A DNA stretch of 64,000 bases, from contig VWZL01001940.1 of assembly GCA_013396915.1 (NCBI GenBank), positions 857,152 to 921,151 of the forward strand, written 5' to 3'. Source of the DNA: Stercorarius parasiticus. Taxonomy: Eukaryota; Chordata; Aves; Charadriiformes; Stercorariidae. Below the pieces are notes generated by a model. That model had not been told where the DNA came from. It did not search any database and saw nothing but the letters and a program-made list of their open reading frames with translations. Numbering within the stretch: position 1 is the stretch's first letter; each line of letters starts with the position of its first letter. This document shows positions 51,231 to 64,000 of the stretch, one piece after another. The position numbers and the translations under genes were made by a program.

Positions 51231-54200
51231 ACAATTTCTGGTTAAAGAAGACCTGGTTCTTCAACATTTGATTCAAATCTGAATTTTCTGAAAGCAAAAG
51301 TTGCTCAGATTCTGACAAGAAAATGTCAAATCAACTACTGGCCTGAGCTTTGAACTTGGAATTAGAATTGAATATTGTAGTGGTTGGGGTTTTTTACCTT
51401 TGCATTTACAGTAATGTTTGAAGTAGTAAATCTTACTGAATAAATGGCAGTTGCCCCATGTTATTTATTTTAATATTGTACAATTGGAAAAAATTAAATC
51501 CCAAGTAACCATCCCTGAGACACTGGCTACAACAGTTGTTAAAAAAAATGGAAGAATGTTTTTAGTCTAGTTTCCTAAGGAAATGAAGCACATGCAATAG
51601 CGCGGTGGTTGTCCATCAGTCCCTCCCTGATAATTTTGACCTATTTAACCAATTCAAACCAAGTTAACGAAGGACTAGAGATCACAGAGATATTAAGGGC
51701 TACAAAAACCAATAGGTGGGCATCAGAGACATGTTCACTTGTTGCCTCTTTTGAAGGAAGGGGCAGGGAGAATTCAGGTTTACCCTCCCTGTTTGGCTGG
51801 CCCAACAGCTAGGAGGCAATGGCCAGCTCTTCACTGAGCCCACCTGTGTGGACCAGGAAGGATAAATGGGTTTAGGACGCTGAGGAGAGGGGTTGGGGGT
51901 GTCTAGGGGATACAGGAGGGAACAAGTGTGTGTGAATGTAGGACTTGAAAATATTAGGCTTCAGCATTTCCCCCGTTAATTGAACTATTTGTTAAAATAT
52001 GAAATCTCTTGGTTGAAAAATGAAACTACTTTGCTCAGGTTTTCCCTCAGAATTAATTCTGACAGAAGCCAAGTCTGAAACCAGTCTTTTTAGCCTAAAA
52101 CTGAAGCAATACAAAACTGGGATCAGTTAAAATAGAGTAACCATAGGAACAAAGTGCGTACTTTCACTAGCCCTCACTGCATAACAGAACAAAAAGAATA
52201 TAGATTATTCACAAGTCATGAAGAAAATATTTGTTTCACGCAGGCACACAGAAACTTGGGTTAAGCAGAGCTGGGAAAACCTAGACGGTTTGGTATGAGA
52301 TTACTTTCTCCTAGTGCACTTGTCAAACAATTTTGACAAAAGAAATCAGTCTGCTTTTGAAGACTGCTTTTGGAAGCCGTGTAACACGATCACAAAAGAG
52401 AAACCAAATGATATGACTGCTACATTAGGCAGTATAAAGGCGCATGATCCTGCAGACATATGCAAAACCATCCGTAGGTCTTCACATGCCTAAAATTACA
52501 TATATCCCTAAGTCTGAATGACTGAATCCACATTAATCAAGAGATTAGAAAGGAAAAGATTTTCTTTAAAAAACATCTTAAATACTTTGATAAAAGCAGC
52601 ACTGTTAAAATTCTGGACATCTCAAAAGGAGAGCACACAAATAATTTTAGTAGGATATTACTGGGAAAAAGAAATACTTGTACAGATTTCCATAAATTGT
52701 AATAGCTTAGCAGTTCTCTAAAATACAGAAGTTGTTTTGACCCAAAAAATGTTAGAAAACATTTCAGTTAGTGGAATCTGAATATAAGAGGGTTTCAGCC
52801 AGAAGGCATGTCCTATAGAATTTATACTACACCAAGACTATTTTTAATCTAAGAAAAACATGAAAGTTACATCTTATGCTTGGTTATAACTGTCACACTT
52901 TATTAGGATAGTGGTAAAAAGGCATTAAACAGCTTTACGGAAGCAGACAACCAAAGCAGCTGTCGGGCCATTGAAATCAGAGTCACCGTGCAAAGAAAAG
53001 AACACAGTGCTTATTTTCTAGAAGGGCGTGTGTTTGAGAGAAAGGAAAAGAAATGCATTGAGAAGCACCACAAAATCAGACTTGAAGAAAGTATAGAAAA
53101 CCACCAGCCAAAGTAAGCACCAAAAAGGTGACCCAGACAACCACCGAACTTTCTAGACAGCGTTGACTGAAATCCAGCTTTTTCAGTGACTTAGAACTGA
53201 GCCAGTAACTTCTCTTACAGTTTGATTTCTCCCATGTGCTGAGCAGCAGCTCATCTATATACTCTCTTATGTTATTGTTGACACCACAATTAATTTTTCC
53301 TTCTAATTAAAATAACCAGCAGGACCCTGTATTTTGGACAACTGCTTGGGTCAGAGCTGTAATACCGCTACTTAGAAGGGCAGAGTCCTGCAAGTCATTG
53401 CACCAGTGCAGATACTGTTTCAGATACTGCAGAAACCGCAATGAAACAAGCTGTAGTTTTAATTCCTTGACGAGTCCTACATGATGTCTTACACGCATAC
53501 TTAATATATCTTCTTGTCGGATACGGAGAAGTACTGAAAACTCACTGAAAGGCATAATGCTGCAACTAAATCAAGTCTGTAGGCCCCAATTCAATCAGAT
53601 TTGCTTGTCTAGGTCAAACTGCAAGATAACAGATGCTATGAATGTTAAATTCAGTATAAGGATCTTTGGTTAAGTGCGTTAATGGACCTAAGTATTGTAA
53701 TATCTAGTTCATGCGGCATGCTACCCAGTGTAATTTACGATGCTTAAGTGGGAGAAGGGCAGGTTAGGCATATAAAAATTCGAATCCTAAAAGTCAGTCA
53801 GATGTTGAACTAGGTAGCTGTCTGGGGTACATCTAAAAGCCAACAGAAAATACCAAGGAGTTGCACCTGGGATGAATCTTTGCTACAGAAAACAGCATCC
53901 TTTTTATTCCTCAAATAAATAGTTATTCTTTTAGAGCAGGGAGATTGTCTAGATTCTTGCTTACATCAGCGTACAGTTCTAACATGTAGCTTCATTTGGT
54001 ATTTTTATCCCCAAAAGTGGATCAGTTCCAAGAAGTTTTAGAAGCCTGTTCTGGAACACATGTGATGCAGATCATTCTCCTGAGACATGGAAGGCCTGCA
54101 TTTAACTCCCTGCTTGCAATCAGGTCGTTCAGGATGTAATAATAACTCCCCTGCCAAATGCCATAATCAGAGCTACTGGGTATAATGAGATGTGTACTTA

Positions 54201-54500
54201 TCAAAGCCTTTATGCAAGACGTATAAATGTATGTACAAAGATGTCTGTAACTGTGCCCTTTGAACATCAGCTGATATCTCCCACAGATTAAATGGCAAAG
54301 GACATGTCCAGGCTGAGACTCCCAGCGGATTTCAGGCTTTGGGCTGTTAACAGACCAAACAGCGTTGGAATCCGTCTCATGCCTACTATTAGCACTTAAA
54401 TCCTTAAGTAACTGCATAGCTATGTAGGCCGCCTGAGCTTCTTGGACTTGATCCCTCGACTCTTTTTTATCCTGCACAAATACATAGACTGAGGCATGAG
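51231..54500. other. Intergenic region before the HSP90AA1 CpG island
   Basis: No gene is firmly supported. Two minus-strand open segments (53076-53555 with one internal TAA, and 54022-54540 without an ATG near its start) stand out and are treated as a finding. AATAAA motifs on the minus strand lie at 52899-52904 and about 53901. The rest is AT-rich with no recognised repeat. Confidence 0.5.
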
Positions 54501-54956
54501 GCACGGCCTTGTTCCACTTGCAGGCCAATACCCGCCGTGTGAGAAGCGATGCTGTTTTCCCCGATCAGGCCAGACACTTCACCACAGCATCCCTAAGCCC
54601 TGATTCACCCGGCTCCGCCCGGCAGAGCAGACGGGTCCGGCCGGGCCGGCAGAGCAGGGCAAGAGACGCAGTTCCCGCCGCTCCCTCAGCCTCCTCACAG
54701 CCCCTCGGGGCAGGGAGGTGCGGGGAGGAAGCCGGGCCGCAGCCACCTGCACAAACCGGGCCGTGGGGGGGAGCTGCCCGGCGCGACTAAGCCGCCCGGG
54801 GGCCGAGCTGCGGATACCAAGCGGAGATGAGGGATGAGGGGACAAGGGGCGCCTGCAGCCCCACACCCCGCTTCTAGGCCCTTCTCCCGGCGGGGCGGGG
54901 AAAGGGGGTCCGGAGCCTTCTAGGCCCTTCTCCACGGCGGGGGGGCAGTCCCGCCC

Positions 54957-54977
54957 GCTTCTAGGACGTTCTGAGAG
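54957..54977 (+). promoter_or_regulatory. HSP90AA1: Distal imperfect heat shock element
   Basis: The sequence CTTCTAGGACGTTCTGAGAG has TTC, GGA, TTC and GAG triplets at 5-bp steps, an imperfect array of alternating nGAAn/nTTCn units bound by HSF1. Related CTTCTAGGCCCTTCTCC words lie at 54871 and 54917. Confidence 0.5.
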
Positions 54978-54993
54978 GCGTAGGGGCGGCGAA

Positions 54994-55001
54994 TGACGTC
55001 A
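54994..55001. promoter_or_regulatory. HSP90AA1: CRE/ATF site
   Basis: A perfect palindromic TGACGTCA lies about 100 bp upstream of the TATA box. It is the consensus for CREB/ATF dimers. Confidence 0.75.
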
Positions 55002-55050
55002 CCCACCGCTTGCGCAANGCGCCGCTTCGCCCCCTCCCCGTGCCTGTCAG

Positions 55051-55075
55051 TGAAGGTTCCCGATGGTTCTGGAAG
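55051..55075 (+). promoter_or_regulatory. HSP90AA1: Proximal heat shock element, five units
   Basis: Alternating triplets GAA (55052), TTC (55057), GAT (55062), TTC (55067) and GAA (55072) follow at exact 5-bp steps, with only the third unit imperfect. Such an array binds HSF1 trimers and explains heat induction of HSP90-alpha. It sits 18 bp upstream of the TATA box. The same array recurs in the duplicated block from 55281. Confidence 0.9.
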
Positions 55076-55091
55076 GAGGCGGTGCCGGGGC

Positions 55092-55098
55092 TATATAA
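55092..55098 (+). promoter_or_regulatory. HSP90AA1: TATA box
   Basis: TATATAA in the context GGGGCTATATAAGCC. A start of transcription near 55122 is inferred from the usual 30-bp spacing. The duplicate copy lies at 55322-55328. Confidence 0.9.
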
Positions 55099-55121
55099 GC
55101 CGAGCGGGCGGGGGGGAGCGC

Positions 55122-55204
55122 GCACTAGTGGAGGCACGGCGAGTGCGGATTGAGCGTGTTGGTAGCTTCAGTGAGGCGAGCAGTAGCCCTTACCCCCTGC
55201 AAAG
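55122..55204 (+). other. HSP90AA1: HSP90AA1 exon 1 (non-coding 5' UTR)
   Basis: The 3' border is a strong donor, CTGCAAAG/GTGAGC, at 55204/55205. The 5' border is inferred from the TATA box. No ATG in a good frame joins the coding exon, matching the known HSP90AA1 arrangement in which translation starts at the beginning of exon 2. A second copy lies at about 55352-55434 in the duplicated block. Confidence 0.8.
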
Positions 55205-55254
55205 GTGAGCGGTGGGGGTGGTGGCAGCCGCTGGTGCGCAAGGGACGGATCCCN

Positions 55255-55438
55255 CTTCGCCCCCTCCCCGTGCCTGTCAGTGAAGGTTCCCGATGGTTCT
55301 GGAAGGAGGCGGTGCCGGGGCTATATAAGCCGAGCGGGCGGGGGGGAGCGCGCACTAGTGGAGGCACAGCGAGTGCGGATTGAGCGTGTTGGTAGCTTCA
55401 GTGAGGCGAGCAGTAGCCCTTACCCCCTGCAAAGGTGA
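55255..55438 (+). repeat. HSP90AA1: HSP90AA1 core promoter plus exon 1 block, copy 2 (likely false duplication)
   Basis: This is the second copy of 55025-55208, including heat shock element, TATA box and exon 1 with donor. It is bounded by an N at 55254 and the gap at 55439. In a correct assembly only one of the two copies should probably exist. Confidence 0.85.
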
Positions 55439-56128
55439 NNNNNNNNNNNNNNNNNNNNNNNNNNNNNNNNNNNNNNNNNNNNNNNNNNNNNNNNNNNNNN
55501 NNNNNNNNNNNNNNNNNNNNNNNNNNNNNNNNNNNNNNNNNNNNNNNNNNNNNNNNNNNNNNNNNNNNNNNNNNNNNNNNNNNNNNNNNNNNNNNNNNNN
55601 NNNNNNNNNNNNNNNNNNNNNNNNNNNNNNNNNNNNNNNNNNNNNNNNNNNNNNNNNNNNNNNNNNNNNNNNNNNNNNNNNNNNNNNNNNNNNNNNNNNN
55701 NNNNNNNNNNNNNNNNNNNNNNNNNNNNNNNNNNNNNNNNNNNNNNNNNNNNNNNNNNNNNNNNNNNNNNNNNNNNNNNNNNNNNNNNNNNNNNNNNNNN
55801 NNNNNNNNNNNNNNNNNNNNNNNNNNNNNNNNNNNNNNNNNNNNNNNNNNNNNNNNNNNNNNNNNNNNNNNNNNNNNNNNNNNNNNNNNNNNNNNNNNNN
55901 NNNNNNNNNNNNNNNNNNNNNNNNNNNNNNNNNNNNNNNNNNNNNNNNNNNNNNNNNNNNNNNNNNNNNNNNNNNNNNNNNNNNNNNNNNNNNNNNNNNN
56001 NNNNNNNNNNNNNNNNNNNNNNNNNNNNNNNNNNNNNNNNNNNNNNNNNNNNNNNNNNNNNNNNNNNNNNNNNNNNNNNNNNNNNNNNNNNNNNNNNNNN
56101 NNNNNNNNNNNNNNNNNNNNNNNNNNNN
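55439..56128. other. Assembly gap (690 N)
   Basis: A run of unknown bases in HSP90AA1 intron 1, at a GC-rich site starting again with a G run. Long open frames running across it are meaningless. Confidence 1.
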
Positions 56129-56169
56129 GGGGGGGGCGGGCGGCGGCGGTCGGGGAAGGCTCTGGCAGT

Positions 56170-56177
56170 TTCTAGAA
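56170..56177. promoter_or_regulatory. HSP90AA1: Heat shock element core in intron 1
   Basis: TTCTAGAA, a perfect inverted pair of heat shock units, is followed by TTTC and GGTTCC words within 20 bp (to about 56192). It lies just after the gap in intron 1. Intronic heat shock elements are known for HSP90 genes. Confidence 0.6.
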
Positions 56178-57021
56178 TCTTTCACGGTTCCGTCTGGAGC
56201 CTGCAGGGGGCGCTGCGCGGCGGCCGCTCCCGCCCGGCGGCTGGCCCGCCTCTCAGCCCGGCGTTTGTCTGGGGCCAGGTGGGGCTCGTTCTGTCGTTTC
56301 TTAACGTATTTGCGTTGTGGTTGAGGATTCTGTAGCGATTAAAATGGCGTCGTGGTGGGGGAGGTTTTGCTTTCCGAGGTGGATCAGTCGTTCCTGAGCC
56401 CAGACTCGGGCAGAGGGTATCCCAGGCTGCAGGTGGCCAGTCAGGCCGGAATAATGTATCTCGGTCGGGCAGAGCAACGAGTTCGGCTGGACCGTGTTGG
56501 TACGGGAGTTACAGCCGGGGGTGGTGTCTGCGTTTGAAGATAATAGTTGGATGGGCAAGATACGAGGTGGATGTGAGAAAAGTAAAGTACTACAAAAACT
56601 TAGAACCGACTAGAGTAATGCAGCTAACCTCTCGCATGCAAGGCTAAGTTCTGAGTTGCATTTTTCTTTCTTGCAACATGTACTTGGTCTGTGATGAGAG
56701 GAAGTATGTTAGTTTGCTGATTCAGGGAGGAGAGAGGAAAAGTTTTGCGTTGCCTTAAACGATGCAAACCAAAGTGAGTGTAAAGCAAGTCTGTAGTTAA
56801 AATCTTCTATCTAGTTTCTGCATTCATCAAAATTCCTGAATTGCTATTGGTAGGGAATCATATTTGGGGCGGTTTTTTTGTGTTCCTCTGGTGTTGTATT
56901 TGAAACCACGTAGTTAAATACCTTTATGTCAGAATGTCATTGTCACTGCCTGTAAAAGGGTATGTGCAGCAAAGCGTTGGGTTGGGATTTCAGCTCCCTC
57001 TCTCTTTCCCTCTCCTTCCAG

Positions 57022-62961
<5,940 letters not shown>

Positions 62962-63046
62962 AACAGTTTACAGGAACTCATGAATGTTTCCTTGGCTAAT
63001 ATGAATAAGTTATATTTTGTATATTATGAATGTTACCTGCCAAAAA

Positions 63047-63052
63047 AATAAA
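63047..63052 (+). terminator. HSP90AA1: Proximal polyadenylation signal
   Basis: AATAAA 86 nt after the stop codon, followed about 15-20 nt later by a TTTGTCTGC/TCCCTCTTT stretch that fits a downstream element. Confidence 0.8.
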
Positions 63053-63584
63053 TCTTTGACACTTTGTCTGCATTCCCTCTTTATATTTATTTTCAAAGAT
63101 GTTATACCTTTATTTTTGTTACATTGCTTTTTCAGCTGATGTGAGATAAAAATGCCATTGAGGGAATATTTTCTTTAACACTGTACAGCCCTAAACAGGC
63201 AAGTTAAGGAGTAGTTATTTTTGTCTGTATTAGCTGGTTGCAGGTGGCAGGGTTTTTGACTTATTCTTAATTGCCAGAAATGTGGGAAAGGACTAACAAA
63301 AGATGGTGTGACATCAGGATGTTCAAGTTTGTTTAGTGTTCTACAGCTCTTCAACTCTAAATATATGTCTAAGATATAGTACCTAGTAACTAGGTATCTA
63401 TGAGAGCTGAAATACTTGGGGAAGCTTTAACCCTTTTGCTCCTAACAAGGTCTTGATGTTTAAAGTTGTTTTTTATACTGTTCAAGGATTCTGGATTGCA
63501 CTCTACCATAGAATAGAATCCACTGTAAATCTTTATTGTGACTTATGCAACTCTGCATGTACAGTTCAAACCTAGAACTGTAAG

Positions 63585-63590
63585 AATAAA
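63585..63590 (+). terminator. HSP90AA1: Distal polyadenylation signal
   Basis: AATAAA in GTAAGAATAAAAGTG, followed by a GT-rich stretch (GAGCTGTGTCACTGATGTGTC). It would give a 3' UTR of about 640 nt. Confidence 0.7.
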
Positions 63591-63605
63591 AGTGTTAAAA
63601 ATGGA

Positions 63606-64000
63606 GCTGTGTCACTGATGTGTCTGTTAACAAGTTGTGCTGTGTTATGTGTTCCTTGGCCTTCCTCTTTGAAGGAAACTAGTAAAAGGAAACGGGAGTT
63701 GTTGGTAGTCGCCTCCACCAACCTTCCCCTGCCTACCAAGCACCACAAGTGCAGGTCAGATGCCTTGCTTTGTGCCCACCTCGAGTTTCATGAACTCATT
63801 AGGGGTGTGGGGGCTAGGGGCCAACTGCTGAGCATCTTGCCCTTCTCTTTGACAAAAGCTTTATTTTGTTTAGTACTTCCATCTATTCCCTATTCTGTAA
63901 CCATTATTTGAACTTTGTTACCTGATGTAACAATTTCTACATGACAAAGTTGTGGTTTGGATTTTTTTGTGGTAAGGTGAAAGGATGATTTTGGTTGTAG
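63606..64000. other. Sequence beyond HSP90AA1, no gene seen
   Basis: No coding similarity is recognisable in the last 395 bp. By synteny with human the next gene on this side should be DYNC1H1, converging on HSP90AA1, but nothing of it is visible here. Confidence 0.5.

Larger units (their letters stand above)
55025..55208 (+). repeat. HSP90AA1: HSP90AA1 core promoter plus exon 1 block, copy 1
   Basis: This 184-bp block recurs at 55255-55438, offset by 230 bp, with a single difference seen (G at 55138 versus A at 55368). Copy 1 begins just after an N at 55018, and copy 2 begins right after the N at 55254 and runs into the large gap. The pattern fits two haplotypes or contigs laid end to end. 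Confidence 0.85.
54540..56360. promoter_or_regulatory. HSP90AA1: HSP90AA1 CpG island
   Basis: GC-rich, CpG-dense DNA surrounds the HSP90AA1 promoter, exon 1 and the start of intron 1. GC boxes include GGGGCGGGG at 54893-54901. It is interrupted by single Ns (55018, 55254) and a 690-N gap, and contains a 184-bp false duplication, so spacing between elements downstream of 55018 should not be trusted. Confidence 0.85.
62962..63605 (+). other. HSP90AA1: HSP90AA1 3' UTR
   Basis: Non-coding sequence after the TAA at 62959-62961. It contains two AATAAA signals, giving a short (about 100 nt) and a long (about 640 nt) possible UTR. The far end is inferred from the second signal. Confidence 0.75.

Noticed and set aside
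55355..56324. Very long open frames (246-314 codons) on both strands
   Set aside because: They run through the 690-N gap, where no stop can be read, and are artefacts.

Overview
This window is vertebrate nuclear DNA, most likely from a bird. The evidence is several 3' ends of avian-type CR1 LINEs, an LTR of avian style, two CpG islands, and the vertebrate gene pair WDR20 and HSP90AA1 arranged head to head, as in human. I cannot name the species. The ends of the LTR hint at a neoavian genome rather than chicken, but that is recall and weak.

Layout. From 1 to about 33.9 kb lies the 5' part of WDR20 on the minus strand: exon 1 at 33675-33913 (its first three codons are lost at an assembly join), a 28.8 kb intron, exon 2 at 4734-4916, and part of intron 2. 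The large exon carrying most of the WD repeats lies left of the window. The intron holds two CR1 tails and a probable solo LTR (27418-28050). From 33.2 to 34.9 kb is the WDR20 CpG-island promoter, where a 364-bp block appears twice between single-N joins. From 34.9 to 54.5 kb is intergenic DNA with three notable relics: a broken multicopy ORF (about 36.15-37.21 kb), a pair of unclassified direct repeats (39865 and 41631), and a decayed, intron-containing tandem copy of HSP90AA1 (42830-47162). A 486-bp CR1 follows at 50745-51230. From 54.5 to 63.6 kb is HSP90AA1 on the plus strand. Its CpG-island promoter carries a CRE, a five-unit heat shock element and a TATA box, and is artificially duplicated. 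A non-coding exon 1 and a 690-N gap in intron 1 follow. Ten coding exons join in phase to 728 codons ending in MEEVD, and there are two polyA signals.

Function. HSP90AA1 is the stress-inducible cytosolic chaperone; its promoter shows the expected heat-shock control. WDR20 is a cofactor of the USP12/USP46-UAF1 deubiquitinases. They are neighbours by conserved synteny and share no pathway visible here. The most interesting non-annotated item is the HSP90 relic. It keeps introns, so it arose by DNA duplication and not by retrotransposition, and it lies 8-12 kb upstream of the working gene in the same orientation. The main technical caution is the false duplication around both promoters.
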